Shown: positions 35,101-50,100 of the stretch, piece after piece | Numbering within the stretch: the first letter of the stretch is position 1 | How the letters are laid out: each line of letters begins with the position of its first letter | From: Tigriopus japonicus | Taxonomy: Eukaryota > Arthropoda > Copepoda > Harpacticoida > Harpacticidae | Reading direction: 5' to 3' | DNA length: 64,000 bases | Assembly (NCBI GenBank): GCA_010645155.1 | Contig: CM021312.1 | Coordinates: forward strand, 4,791,158 to 4,855,157 | Notes under the pieces: generated by a model | What the model was told of the DNA's origin: nothing | Database searches by the model: none | The model's input: only the letters and a program-made list of their open reading frames with translations | Made by a program: the position numbers and the translations under genes

Positions 35101-38100
35101 CTGATTTCAAAAATCATCTTAAATTCAAGGCCAATAGTTCTCAAAGTACACAGTAGCATGTGATCCTACTCGTTCGTCCACCCCCTCTCTTCCTACAGTA
35201 CTATGTGGATGATGCAAGTTTCAAACAAAACAAATTGTTCAGCAAATCTCTGGCCAATTTGTGAAGATCAGCATGCCTCCTACTTGACAGAGATTATACA
35301 TACAGCCAACATTACAACGTGCAATGAATTGGAGGTCATTCCCAAAGTTCGAGGCATGGATGTGCTGTTCTGACTTGATTTGGTTAATCCTCAATCCACC
35401 ATTTCCGTCTCGAATGGCCGTAATCCAATTTGGTTTTTATTAAAAGAGCCTTTGAGCATTGCCCTCATTGTTTTTTTTCTGTGCCCTGGCAATGGCATTC
35501 TTTCCGTTCATTCTCCTGACTTCATGCAACTCATGATGGGATGTCGGAAAGAAATCTCGCAAATTCATTGAAGAGGATGGCCTGGAACTGGTCCAGAGTG
35601 ATCCAACCCCGCTCATTTTGCGAGTGTCATCAAAATTCCTCCCCATTCCATGTGGGCAATCTAGCATCAAGTCTTGAAACGAGCCGAGGTGCATTCCTAG
35701 CTAGCTAGCTAGTAGGCTCCACACAGCAAACGCTGGTCTTGGAATGCCAAGTATCAGTACCAGGAAGACTCATTCACTATTCCGCACGATTTTCCAATTT
35801 GGCATCACTTGATGAAATTGAGGCAAGGAGCCGTTGGTTCTCCTTCCCCCTCCCCCTATTTTCCCTCTTTTCTTCGATCCCCATATCCATTAGAAGGCTC
35901 TTGGTTCTTTTCCCGTTGGCCAGCAGCATTTTATCATACTCATTTTCAAGGCTTGAGCAATCGGCCTTTTCCCTCCTTTTTAAGGGATTTTTTGCCCCTT
36001 GTTCCACCGTTCGTTCCACCATTTTGAGAGAGATCTCTTGAGGAGAGTTGGCTATGATGGATCTTGTCGGCGAGAACACGTGGGAGGAGACCGAGAAGGA
36101 AGGAGGAGAGGAGAAGAAGAGCGAAATGAATTTTCACTCTTGACTTAATTCCCTCCGCTCATTTCTCTCGAGACCCAAAACCCAACAGTCTTTCCATCTC
36201 AATAGTTCCTCGATCCGCTTTGGGTCTCTCCACGCTCATTGAAGGTAGAGCCCAAAATCATCCAAAACTTTTCTCCCCAAAGGTGAGCAGAAATAAGTGA
36301 ATGCAATAAAGAGTGAGTAATGCATGAACAATGAAGTAGAAGAGATGTTCAAGAAACCAGAAACCACCGGGTCACTTCAGAAACATGAAGAAAAGAGTTT
36401 CTCTTCTCCCCATTTGGATACGCGCACGAATTCGTGAGCAACCCAGAAATAAGCGCTCACTTCACTTCGCCAAGCCCCAAGCATTGTCATTGTGGGTCTG
36501 TCTTTGGCAGAGCACCAAACTTATAGATCCAATCCAATTCTCCTAGGCTACCACCATATGAGCCAGAATACATTGGCTGTCCAAAATAGGGGTTCCTTTC
36601 AAGACGTAGAAGTAGTAGTAATACAACGGTTGGTCTGGCCTGGATATCCGTATGCATGCATCTCTGAACCTTCAAAGGGGAGGGAGGAGTGGTGAGCAGA
36701 CAGTCATGCCACTCGTACTCACTACCCTCCTTCTTCTCCCTCCTCCACCCTCTTCCTTATTCTTCCTCTCCTTCCTCCTTTCTTTCTTTGGTTCTTCTTT
36801 CGTTCTCCGAGCTCGATCTTAGTAGGACAAGCAGTAAGTAAGTACTTTTGTAGTTGTACGTACAGGGGCTACCCTCCTCAAATCCTCATTGTGCGATCAT
36901 TCCTTCATTCCCAAACATGAAAGACCTCATCAAGAGGATATATTTCGAGGAGAGGAAAGAAAATCGCCCCTCTCTCACTCTCTTGTAACGTCGTATTGGG
37001 TATCTTCATCAATGTGAGTCTTTCCACCTCGTTTGCCTTGACCTAGAATTTCTCCGCGACACCTAGCTTCTAAATTGAATGCGGTCTCGTTTGCCATTCG
37101 CTCACAAAAAAAACATATATATACATACTCAAGCTAGAAAATCTGTTCTATTTGAGTCAGCAGTCTCTGTTATGTTGCTCATGGCCCCTCAGGTAGATTT
37201 TTCGTCTGAACTCTCATGCACAGGGTGCGATCGTAGCAGTCGAAGTTTCCTTTGTCTATGGAGATTCTCACCACTCTCTCCATCGACCAAAGCTAGAACT
37301 AGCCAGGTCCACAAGTCCCTTCACCCCTGTATCAGCTGACATGATAATGGCAAAAGCTTGGTCTACGTACAACCGAGGAAATGAGGTGGATGAGGCCTGG
37401 CCCTCACCTCACCTCACCTGTACGTATTGCATATGGCGGTGTTGCCATGCATTGTGGACTGTTTGAGAGCTCTCTCGACTGGCAAGAATCTCTCAAACTG
37501 GTCTCTGGTCGACAGATTGGTTCTCTGTTTAATGGATCTGATGATGAGAGTGGATCGAGAGAACCCTCTGCCTGAACTCAAATTCATAGACATCCAGACA
37601 AGGGCCAATAAGGCTGGAGGGCTTCCCGAGGAGTCTGATGATGAGCTTGTGTAGGGTTGGTGATTGTAAATTCAGATGGCTCCCTTCCTTTTTTAGAGGG
37701 GCTCAATGAAGTGAACTTTGTGGAAAGGGAATAAAAAAAAGTCGGTTTATGTTGTCGCACCTTTACTAAAGGGGAGAGTTGAATTAATAAGTGGGATGAC
37801 CTTTCCACAGGGATGCCTTAGGGATTGGTGGATGTTGGTTGATTAAAAGCAACGATTCGTTCTCACATCTGCCTGCCATTTTGATCGAGCTTGGATTGGC
37901 CTGATTAGCAGCGATTTCACTCCTCTTTATGCTTGATGTAGTACTGAAATTCGAGACCAGATTGAAGCAGTCAATTAAAACTGTGCATTTGGAGACGAAG
38001 GATGACGCCAGTCTCTCCTAGAATGTCCGAAATGCTCAGAATGCTTGGCCTAGTGAGAATTTGAAGAAAATGTGTTCTCTAACGCGTTGCCCAAGAATTG

Positions 38101-41100
38101 TCCCCCCCTTGATAAACGACTGGGGAAAGAAGGCTCTTGCCGTTCACGGTCTTTAGCCTTTGCATGCCCAAAACATGTCTATCCCATCCGTTCATCCTTG
38201 GTGGTCATGGCATAACCAGAATTTGTGGCCGTTTCAGGCCTAATTGAATCAAGATGAGACTCATTGCATTCTTCGTCAAGGGTTTCCGCAGTTGAAAAAT
38301 GGACCATAAAAACTCGGTTTTGGGGAGGGACTTCGTCAATTGCCTAACTAGTTTGAGGGGAATGTCTTTTGTTGTGGTTGTGATGAGGACTTTTTCTGTA
38401 ATTAGATCATTTTGAGGAGGAAGGCTGGGTTTTGTCACCCACTCAAACGGAGCTTTCTCTCAAACAGAGGCTTTGTTTTGGCCAAACCAGACAAGACTGT
38501 TTTGTTTATATTTCGTAACATCACTATTGTCAATGATTTTGCAGCGAAATTTGGCCTCCACCCTAGAAGAAAAAGTCGTTCATTTATAAAATTCTCGTCA
38601 AGTTTGTCATTCGGGGGAATCTTGTCAAGAACCTCTTCCTTGTCTGCTTGTTGTTGTTGCTGTTGTTGTTATTGTTGTTCTCAGCTCGGTTCGCGTCTTA
38701 TCTAAAACAATTCAAGCGTGGCTTGTTGAACAAAAGCAGTTGGGAACATGAAGTGAATGTCAAGAAAACTCTCCAACCAAGCACTATCTCGCTTTTGGCT
38801 TTCCGGAATGCCCGGATAAAACATTCTTCTTCTTGGATACACCAACTCTCATGCAATTCTTAGATTGCTTCAATGAAACACCACCACCATCACATCTTGC
38901 TAGAAGAATAAGAGATCAACCAACTCTCCTACTGGGTCCAACTGGTGACTGAGTGGTGTGTGTGTGTATCAGAACAAGAAAAAGAGCAAACTTGAAACCA
39001 TAGAGACATCGGACTTTTGTTGGCTCTTATCTTGAGGATCAATTTTGTCAGTGTTCGGTGCACGGTTTTTGAGTGTTCAAAACCTGGCTGCCTGTCCACC
39101 ACTACTTTGTTGAACAACGAGGGAGCACTTGGAACGATTGAAAAGTTTTCCAATTTCAAACTGGATCGCTCTAATTGGGCTTGGCTTTCTTCCCGCTTGT
39201 CCCTGAAGCTTGAGAAGGAACCAAGGGGAATTAGTTTCATGATAAATGAACCAAACAACTACCTCAATGTGAGTTGTGTGCCCTTTATTTGGGCAGTAAA
39301 TAGTACTGAGGGATCCTTTGACTAATGGTTGATGTGTGGCATGTGCAAAGGGAGATAGACAGAAAGAGTGGCAGGTGGCAAACCAGGGTGGTGGCTCTCC
39401 ACTCTCAACCTATACTTATGGTTCGTCTAACGTTATTAACTTAGAGAGCTTTGTTCAAGGCAGTTCATGACGAGAGAAAAAGACATCTGGACATCCGAGA
39501 GCAAACTGGACGTGTCCTTCAGTCTTAAAAGTCGTTTTGCAGTTGGCTTTTGACCTACAATGGCCACCTTCATGCCAAGCCGTCGTTGAATATGGCATTG
39601 AGGGGGAAACTGGAACATGCGAGCTTGCATAAATCTTATGCACATACACATATGTATATACACGCTCACACACCCACGCGAGACTGAAATTCTCAGGGTT
39701 GTGGCATTATTGCTTACATACGGTACAGCGAGTAGTACCTACCGAACGTGGATTCGAGGATTCGTATGAACATGCGAGTAGTGTCAGTCGACGAACTTGA
39801 AATGGCTTCAGGCAAGCTCTCCTCCACTTTACTACTTCATCTGGCGAAAGAACCGCAAAGCGATTTTCAAAGCTTGCTTCCTTGCTTTCTTCGTCTTCGC
39901 TCATCTTGCTTCATACTTGAGCTTTGAACGTCTGAATGTACAGTACGTACGCTCTGGTAACGGTAAGATAGACGGCTTCAAGGCGTTCGTGGTGGTGGTT
40001 TCGTATTTTTACCAAGAACCCTGTTTTGTTTGAGCTTGAGCTCAAACGACGAGTGTGTGGCTCAAGGCGATGTAGGAGACATTCACCATGGAATTAGGCC
40101 AACTTAGCTCCTCAACAAAGAGATGAAAAACTTCGCCTCGTTTTAGGGTGAAGCAGTTTCCCAACACGTGGGTCCAGATTCCAAGCAATCGGACTTCCTT
40201 TTCTCACCTTAGGGTGTGTGGTGGAGGCTCTTTGTCCCAGAGCAACCTTCAAGGTGCTGGGACTAATAAATTGGATTTGATGACGTTACCACCAAGGGTG
40301 TCCTCTTGGCCAAGAGAGGAAAATCTGTTGCTTCCCCTGTGGCTTGGATATGGTTGGGTTGGTTGTTGGTGGGCGAAGAAGCAGAAGCAAACTTTCTTGT
40401 AATGAAAGGAAGATCCTCTTCCTCCATTACTCCAGGGTCCAATTACTGGACCGTTGAACTGCACCATGAAATTTCCGCTCTCTCGCCTCGCAAAGCCTTC
40501 TATCTCCTCAGGACACGCTTGGCCGTGGTCGATAGAGCCTTGCTTTGGGAGGAGAAGGAGAGGAATCCGTGCGCTGCAAACCCCAGATCAAGCTTTTATC
40601 ATTTAGCGAGAATCTGGTCGTCGCCTTGATATCGGTTAATGGAATGACCTCTGGCCAGAAAGTTCGCTTAGCAGAGGAATGAACCCAGTTTGAGCCCCAC
40701 CTACAACTATGAGAAGCTGTTGCATTTCCCAACCACAACTACTAGCTTTGCACTTAGCGATGAAAAAAGTGCTCGATCCCTGTCTCTCTTTGGTTGGTTG
40801 CTCCAGACTGGGCTGAAATGAGCCTTCGAGCAAGTAGCAAGCCATTAAATGAAGGCTTATTGCAATGGCAATGGGGTTGGCGAGTGGAAACGCTCGGATG
40901 GATAGCATTAGAATGGGAAGAAATGGCCCCTGATAATCCCAATCTATACCATTAACCCAACCTATATCGTAATGAAGACGGGAATTCTGATGTCATTTAT
41001 CATGGGCTAGTCGAACGAGGAGACATGATTAATTGAAAGTTTTTCTTCACTAGTGTCCTCCTCATAGACAAACTCGGATCGAAGAAGCTCTTCCTCTTTC

Positions 41101-44100
41101 TCTTTCGAGAAAGTTGTTTCCCGAAATGACCTTTCCCACCATCATCGGAAAAGTTTGTCCCTTAGGGTCCTTGACCACTACACCAACAGGGTTTAAGATT
41201 GAGGGAGCATTGCGAACACCCCAGAGGGAAAAAATGAGTTTCACTAAAGAGCCACTTGCTCAAGCTTGTTAGTTGGATAGCTGGAACAAGACCAACCCTG
41301 GGAATTCATCGTGGCCTTTTGTCGAGACTTCGAGATTAAGAACGTGCGAGCGTGCCCTTTTTGAGACTCTGAGGTTAGTTGTTGGCTCGTTCATCCTTGT
41401 AGTGGTCCTTTTCCTCATTCCCCATTTCTGGCCACATCGTGTGGTTGTTGTCTGTGGAGAGAATGAGACTCTGGTTGATGTATGGACCCTCAGAGGCCAT
41501 AGCTTGCTTGCTTTACACTCGCTGGCTCATTCAGTTCCAACCAGAAGGCCATGGAACAATACTGTCCTCATTTGGAAAGCATCAGATTGGCATCTTTGCC
41601 AGGCGCAAAAGACCACTGATGATTGTTACGAGAACGAGGAAATGAGAAAGAGACAGAGCGAGAAAGAAAGAGAGAGAGAAAAGAACAAACAAACCTCGTT
41701 TCTTCATCCGCCGTGAAAGGGTGGACGGAACAGGCTTTCCCAGTTCCACATTTTTGTGAGAAGTACGACCCCGAATATCTCCTTTCTTTCTGCCTTGTAC
41801 AAGAGAAATGAACGAAAAGGGAATTATTCCCAGCCATCATTGTGTCGAATCATCTCGATGTAAAATGCATCGTCAGCCCCACTTCTCCTTATCGAACGAG
41901 GATGCGATCTTCTCGAGAGGATGGAGATGGAACACCCTAAAAACGTCAATTCGAAAGAGACTTACTTTCAAGATCCACGAGAGGCGCTCGGCATCATTTT
42001 TCCGTGGATTAGCAATGGCCAAGTGTCGTTCCCAGAACACTTTTGTGGGCTTTAATTAGACTCGTTACAGCGAACCCAATGATAAATTTTACGAACTCAT
42101 TTGGCCTATGACGTCGTCTTCCCCAGGATTTTCCGCTTCCCTTTCGATCTCGAGAAGGGCAACCAACGCCATTGGTATTGGCATTTAATTTCCGTTTTCC
42201 TTTTTCTGAAAATGGAAGTCGAGTCCTCGGTTTCTCTCTTCACCTCAACGATGCTCTTCATTTAGACATTTAATGACTTGGAGACCCGAAAGCGAAAGCA
42301 AACCTCGAAATCAACCTCCAGTGGTCTGGACTACCAGGCTTGTTGTACTTTGGCCTTTGGCTTTCCAACTATTTATTCTGAGGGTCTTTCTGTTCCATCG
42401 TGACTTGCTCTCCGTGTGCGTGTTTGCCTCGGCAAATTTGCTTATGCAAAACCAAAGAAAGAGTAGGAGACGAAAAATCTCGGGCCCATCATCCACAGTG
42501 GAAAAGTTTCCCCTTGCAACTTTCCAGAAAGAAGGATCAAGGGTGCGCCGGGAGGAAGAAGGGCTAGTATTAGAATACGAAATGAAAGCCCAGATTTCCC
42601 GCGAAACGGCCTTTTCATCGCGGCTTTGTTTATCTCTAACGAGCGGCTTGTTCCAACAACGTCTTGAAATTTCAAACCCCCCACCCAAAAGCCCTTGTTT
42701 TTAGCGACAGTCCTTGGCAACAAGTGACATCACGATGCCGTTACTAAATATGTCAATGAGTTCGCTTTCTTTGTATTCGAACCACGTCAATTGGAACAAT
42801 GCTCGTCATCACGTTGATGAGCAAAACTGGGCAACCAGTCTCGGTGGTTGGTTGGCCTTGAGCCATCAAACACCCTCTCCAACGGATACTGAGGGAGTGA
42901 GAGAGTGGCCTTTGGTGATTGTGTGCTTGGAAGTCGCCTAAACAAATGTGTTCGATGTCTCTATGACTTGGTTGGCTTAGACTTTCGTTTAAGAACATCG
43001 TCCGTTTCCCCATCTTGGCCATCTGCCCAATAGAGCAAAAATAGAGAACACCAGATTAAAGCACATTAGGATCCAGATTCTCTTCCCTCCCAACGACCTC
43101 CACTGTCCCCTAAAAAAAGACGTGGGGTCCTAACCTGACTTGGGACGTGAGAGTTTCTCTAGAGAACAATCGAGTATTTGTTCTCCTTCGCATGAAGATA
43201 CTATACCTACAATGAACAGTATGTATACTTACAAGCGATTCTCACGTTATCTTGCCCCCCAAATGAATGGTTGGTTCGTCCTGCTCAATTGGCGTCCCTG
43301 CCATATCCGACTCTACCACCCGGATTAGGTTTGATCCTAAACATTTGACCAATGACTAGCATTAAGGAGGAGATAGAGGAAGGCCAACTACGAAGTTAGC
43401 ATGCCATTTAGACTCGAGTTGGTTGAAGTTTGGCTTGAGCACACGATGAATGTTCCAGGCATATACTGGCTGGCATTCGTCGAACCATCATGAAGGGAGG
43501 GGGAAGGATCGTTGACCAAACCAAGTTTGGTCCTTAAAGGCAATGAGCAGGGCGACGTGGGGGAAGATACCAGTGAGACCGTTCCCAGGAATCTTGGCAC
43601 ACCAATGGCTGGGCTCGTTGCAGTCAGTGAGGGAGTCTTGAAAGAGATCCCCTGACTTCCTGACAAGCACTTGCCTTGTCCTGTTCCTCCCTCCTTTATC
43701 TATTCCGCAATGTGCATTTGAATTGACTTTAGGCCAGCAATTTTCTAGGGGTCAGCTAGGAACACACAACGGGGGTTAGTTCAAGGTCCCAATCGTTGAG
43801 AGGGGCTCTTCTGTTCCTTAGATGCGTGGAATCACAATAGCTAGAGGGACGTAGGGACGTCTGAGTGGTGTTGAAGATCTTTTGTTGCTTGTCCCCCCTC
43901 TGTATACCAATTTTGATTGAACCCGCCTCTCTTTCCCAAGTTGGTCTCTTTTTCGAGGAACAAACCTTTGGAACATTCAATCGTTGGCTGGGGTGAGAAA
44001 CATGCCGAGTCAATGAAATTTCCAACAGAGAAGTCGACTATTTTTTTTGGTCCAAACTTTTCTTCTCCGTCGTGTTTGGGTATTGCTCCCTTCAGAGGGC

Positions 44101-47100
44101 TTTCTCACTCAATCTAATATCTGAACTGTCACGTTCGTTTCTCTGTGTCTAAATTTCGATTGAGTTCCATAGCTCCATTGTGAAGAAACTCAATTGGAGT
44201 GGTCCCTCTCGAAAATGGCTCTTGTTTCCATGAGAACAAAGACGACATGGTCGCTCCGAGAAATATCGACCCCTTTGTCCGATGTGCAATTGATATAAAC
44301 ACCTCTCATCGAGGTCCTTTTTTTACCTCCGTAACCACTCACCCTTGTTCAATAACAAGGGTACAAACGAGTAACGAGCTCCTCTATTAAGGGTTGTCAG
44401 GAACTGGAACGGATATTTTTTCCGGTTTTTCCCATTTCACAATGGCCCAAAAAGAACTCAATTTGTTTGCCACGGCAATGATATTTACTCTCTTAACAGA
44501 AGCACACCATTTTTCAAGGAACTGGTACAAAAAGTGCGTTGCTTCGGAATAAACATGTTCCCTAAGAGTGGTCCAAAAGCAATACAAAAGCACGACTTGT
44601 TCACACATCCCTCGAAATGAGAAACGTCGAGCTTCCCCTTAAAGATCACTCTCCCTCTCATTGGCAGTGATGGCCTCAATTCACTCCTCCTGATACTTCT
44701 TTTGCTGCTGTTGTTGTTCTTGTTGTTGTTGTCGTCATCGTTATCATGCACTTCTTCATTCGACCCTCTTTGTCCCGGATTCAAGCAGCTCTCAAGCCAT
44801 CCATTCACCTAGAAATTCCACTTGAACCGAGTCGCTTGTTGACGTTGTTGGCCAGTCCTCCGTGAGCAAGCCAGAACAGGAACCTCACAACGGCCCTGTT
44901 GTTGAACAGGATTCTCTCCACATGTGCAAGGAGAAACACACGTACTCGGTGGCAGATCTGGTGACTGACACAGTTGAGCTGTTTCTCTGCCTGACTCACG
45001 ACGTCACTTCACGCAATCCATACAACCGACGTCGAGCAAGCACATTTCCCTTTTAACCACCACCATTTGTTTGGAGGGAGAATTTCGCTGGGATTTGAAG
45101 ACGTCACCCGCCCACGGCCAGACCACAACATCCGACAAATGTCGAAATCCGTTTGGCCAAGCCAGACATTGAGTCTTAAGATAGAAAGATATATAGAACG
45201 CGAGCATGGGGAAACAATCGCCGATTGAATCGAGTTTTCTTGGGCGAAACGATGGATGATACGAAGAATCGGTTTTAAGGAACTCTTTGGCGACAAAACA
45301 TGCGGTGTTAGATAACGCAGGAGTTCCTGTTGGGTCGTGAAACAGTTGTAGCTTTGGTCGTGTTTTACCTGACCTACTCTCCAATGTTGGCTTGGCTGGA
45401 TTTTCTTGTTCTCCCTTCTTCATGGAGTATAAACTCGGCCAAGATCGGCAAGAAACTCTGTGGAGAAAGAAAGAAAGAAAGAAAGAGAGAGAGGAAAGAG
45501 ATATTTAGAGGGAAAATAGACGAAAATTTACAGCCGAGAGGGCGAGTGTCATCATGTCCCAAGTGACTCGAGAAGATCGAGGGCAAATATGACCCAAGGC
45601 CAAAATGTGAAGGCCACTAACAGTTTTTCTGAGGGATTATGGGATCAATCTTTTAGGACTGATCCCAAAATGCAACCGAGACAAAAAAGGAGCAATTTAT
45701 TATGCTCAGCTTTTTTCGTTGTTTCTCAATCTCAAATATTACCCAGTCTTTTCTTCTCGCTTGTTGTACTACGTGTTGCAAATTTAGTATGCTATGCCGC
45801 AGATCCTTCAATCTAGTTTTTGTTCTGTTCCAGGTGGTTGACTTTCTCTCTGGTAAAGCTCCCTTGAATTTAACCATGCGACTGGGAGACCACATGATGC
45901 TGATCCAGCTTCAACTTTCAACGGTGAACTCGCACCACTCTAGTAAAAGAGCCAAGACATCATCGTCAACCGGTTCCACCGCATCCTCCGGAACTGAATC
46001 TTCTTCGACTTCATCATCAGCATCAGCATCCTCCACTGCAACCTCGTCAGCATCCTCTCCCTCTTCTCCCTCTTCTCCTAGTTCCTCCTCCTCATCTTCG
46101 TCAGCTTCGTACTCCTCCTCCNNNNNNNNNNNNNNNNNNNNNNNNNNNNNNNNNNNNNNNNNNNNNNNNNNNNNNNNNNNNNNNNNNNNNNNNNNNNNNN
46201 NNNNNNATCAGCATCAGCATCCTCCACTGCAACCTCGTCAGCATCCTCTCCCTCTTCTCCTAGTTCCTCCTCCTCATCTTCGTCAGCTTCGTACTCCTCC
46301 TCCTCATCATCAACCACCACCACAGCTTCTGGAGCCTCTAGTCCGCCAGTGAGCTCTTACAAACCAAAGCTGGATACACGGGCCCTGGCTGAGGCCAGCA
46401 AAAATCTTACTCAGACACTCAAGCAGCTTTCATCCGAGGTTCTCACGACCAGAGGTTCCTCTTCCACCACAACCACCACTCCATTATCATCAACGGGAGC
46501 GACCGCCAGAGCGACATCCGAGCAAATGCGTTCCACCTCCAATGGGTCTGGATACAAATCCAGGAGCAATGCCTCACAACACGTACCCTCAGCCTCTTCA
46601 GCCTCTTCCTCGTCTAATTCAGTATTGAACTCTTCACACAGAAGCCAGAACAAACCGTCGGACCCAGTGACCTCCTCAGCCTCTTCAGCTACTTCATCTT
46701 CATCTGTCAACAAATCATCCGAGGTAAGGAGTTTTGACAAGATATTAAGGTAGTAGTGAGCTGCCAAATAGGTCTAGACGGTGATGGCACAACATCCAGT
46801 CCTAATTACTCAAGATGTAGGATTGGATTGTGTTCCACATACTGCCAGATGGAGCACAAGATGTTCCCGGCAAAAAAAGTTGGTCCCCTTTTTTTATCGA
46901 AACTTCCTTCGGGAGCGTTTCTATTGCTAGCGTTCTTAATGTGTCAGACAGGCTGAATCCCTCTCATTTTTTTGCTAAGCTTTATTTTGTTGGTTCCCTT
47001 GTCCTCCGTTCCATTTTGACGAGCATAAAATGCTTGACAAATGAGTTTCAGGCCATCATGGCTCGACAAAACACCCCTAAAGCCTCATCTCTTCAACGTG

Positions 47101-50100
47101 AGCTCGACTACGTACCAACGTCCGTACATTGGAGGTCGGGAACGAGGTGGTGTTAGTAGTGGGTTTGGGTGGCTTTGGAACAACGCCAGTAGCAATAGTA
47201 GGAGGACAAGGAGGAGGAGGAGTGGCAGTAGCAACATCATCATCGTCAACAACAACAACAACAACTACAACTGCCACCAGTTGGTTGGAAAGGATCCTTC
47301 ATCCTCCTCAGTCGCCCCATCCTGACAATAGAAGAAGCCTTCCAAAGAACTGGGCTAAAGGCTTAAGTCCCTTTTCCTCATCCAATGGCTTAGTCTTGGA
47401 CCCCAAAGAGGACAGCAAGGAAAGAGAAAGAGAGAGAGTGGGTGGGTGGCTGTATGGACGACACAAATCAAATTTTTTGACGTGCCATTTATACTCCCTG
47501 CCCGCTGTTCCCATTACAAGTGCCGGATGGTGGTCCTTAGACTTTTGAGGCTGGATCCCATGTCATTGTTCGCCTCCTCAATTGATTTCTTGAGTAAGGA
47601 CCTCTCATTCTTTTCTGACTTCGTGGTTCGAGAAGGGGGATTTGGGTGAGTGGGCCGACTCTACTGGGTGCCTTCTACCTTCCTTCCACTATATGAAAGC
47701 TCCGAGGGTTCTAAAATAATTGAAAATCCACTGAAACCGAAGATCCATTCGAGGAAATTGGGAACCTTTTAAAACATTCCGGCCATTACGACCTCGCGTC
47801 TTAAGACTAGCTTCAACTTGAGAGTGTTTGGCTCGAGGCCGTTACGTTACGGGGAAACTACCTACCCTCTAAGGATCTCTCGAAGTTTAGCGAAATGGTC
47901 ATTTTCAAGGATGTTTCATGTAGAAGTAGACGACGGATAAGAAGAGGCTTGTGATTTTGATCTAGGATTTATGACATGATAAATCATGTAGGAGCCTACT
48001 AAAATGATGCTCTTGAGAGAAGAAAAATCCTCATTCACCCCTCCCCTGAAGCTCAGCCCATTCAAAGAAGGCAGCCATCGAGAACGTGCTGTTGCTGCTC
48101 TGATCATCATCATCATCATTCTTTGGCGCGTTCTCATGATTTCCCTGGCTGACTTTGCTTGTGTGTTGGGACTTGGTATTAGCAGCTCTCTCGGCTCGTC
48201 TATGTACATTCTTGTTTGCCTCCGTACTGACTGTACTTGGAGGCCTACTTCTCCTTGAGGATCGTGGGCGCCGATGGGTGGGGTGAGAATAAAGAGAGGA
48301 CCTCGAGAATATGAGATAGAAAAAGCCCCAAGGCAACAATAACCATATTTGCCTTCGCTAATGATTGCATGCTCATAGCGCCTCCTAAACCAAAAGGCTT
48401 TTTATGACCATCAGTCTTGGAGATCGGCAAGGCCAAACCAATGGCGAAGTGGTGAGCGGAGATGGTTCCAAGAGGCACCACGAGAGAAGGACCAAAAGCA
48501 AGAAAGAAAAAGAAGAAGAGGACGATCGTCTTCGAGGTGCTGACGTTAGTGCCTTGTACACACACAGTTTGGGCTTAAGATGGAATGTCAGCTTTTCGTA
48601 GCTAGATGTTCAGCCTGAGTGGCTAGGGCAAGGCCAAACCGGGTCCCAGCCATATAATCATCATTTTCTGCTTCAAGTCCCGGCATTACACACACCAAAT
48701 AGAGGACGTCCTCCGACTCGATGGCTACTGGCCGCTCTGGGGCTGGTTATGCCTTCCCATTAGGTGTGGGATTGTAAAGACCCCTTCAAGTCTTATCTGA
48801 GAGACGAGGCGAAAAAAATGAAGGCCGAAAAAGACCCTGGGTTACTTTTGAATCTGACCCCTCGATCCGGCCTTAGGGAACAAAATGCCATTACGAACAG
48901 TAGCAGAACTGAACTCACTCTTGTTCCCCTATCTTTCTCTTTTCCGGCCCTCTTCATTCGAGTCCATATCATGTGAAGCTAGCTTGCTTATGATCAGAAA
49001 TTCAGCTCTTGAGGGTAAAAACTGGACAAGACAAGAATACTCATCGAAAAAGACCCCGGGACAATATGGTCGACAGGCCAGCGACCGACAAGCAGCACGC
49101 ATTTAAAAGGTCTGGATTTGGTCTCCCCAAGGAGGTCTTGGGGTTAAATTTTATGGTCCTTGTTCGCAAGACCCAACCATACTACTATCATATTGTCCCA
49201 AGAAAGGAGGCACGTCGAGGACAATAACTTCATACAAATGGGAAAAATTATGCACATTACTTTCAGAATTTACATCCGCCTAGATCAATTCTCCGGCTTT
49301 GGCCGCCGTGGTGTCTTCAAGCCTCGGAAAAGTTACCAACTCAAGGGGAAAGTTCGCCTTCAATCGGTCCCCTCCACAGATCCTGAAATTGTTCCGAAAT
49401 TGCTCTAAAGTTGACATGTGTCAAGGTTGGGCACGACCAAAACATCCGACAACATCCTCCAAAACAATGCGAGCTTGACGTTTTGAATTTATTCACAGCT
49501 CGTGCCGGTCTCCATGGATCGGCAAACTCCAAAGTCTTGATCGAAAATCCAATTTTGGAACAACTTCCGTTGGTTCATCAGCTCGGCAGTCAATCTCAAA
49601 GTGCACGCTGAAATAGTTTGGCTTAAAGAGAATTCTTCATGATCAATAGCCAAGGGGATGGATGGATCGATGGCTAGCTCGCCATTTCAGGTCAGCTCTG
49701 AAAGCGGTTGAACGGGTCCAGTTGGGCTCTTTGAAGTCCGTGTTCCAAACTTCAGAGTGACTTGCCAATGGTTATTGAACTGAAATCTAAAATATGGGAC
49801 ATACTGAAACATTCGAGTTCGATTCGGCAAGAGAAGAAAAATACTTCCCGGAAGTTCTTCCAAGAAGCAAAGAAGTTGGCCGCTCCTGGGTTGTTCCACG
49901 TTCCAATTTTCAGGCGTAATTATTTCTCATGTCGTTGCTGTGGAAGCCTCAAAAACCTAAATCCCAAAGGCGTGAAAAGTTTTTAATTCTCCAGCCACTC
50001 CCTCTCGTCGGTTGATCCTGGTGCTCTCTTTGTCTTCACTTTCCTGCATGAGCAAACTTGTCTGGGGGACATTAACTAAGTTGTCCAATATTCGTTCCAC

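Noticed and set aside
35777..36079. 100-codon minus-strand frame inside midnolin intron 3
   Set aside because: No homology recognised and an overlapping frame of equal length on the other strand; likely chance in a purine/pyrimidine-skewed stretch.
41273..42704. Plus-strand open frames of about 145 codons in midnolin intron 3 as nested genes
   Set aside because: No domain motifs, low-complexity Glu/Arg-Lys runs, and comparable open frames on the opposite strand.
45702..45833. Open frame upstream of midnolin exon 4 as extra coding sequence
   Set aside because: It is a stop-free stretch of intron before a strong acceptor; joining SDSQ directly to VVDFLSG matches midnolin exactly.
46078..46767. 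Minus-strand acidic open frames (Glu/Asp-rich)
   Set aside because: Antisense shadows of the serine-coding repeats in midnolin exon 4.
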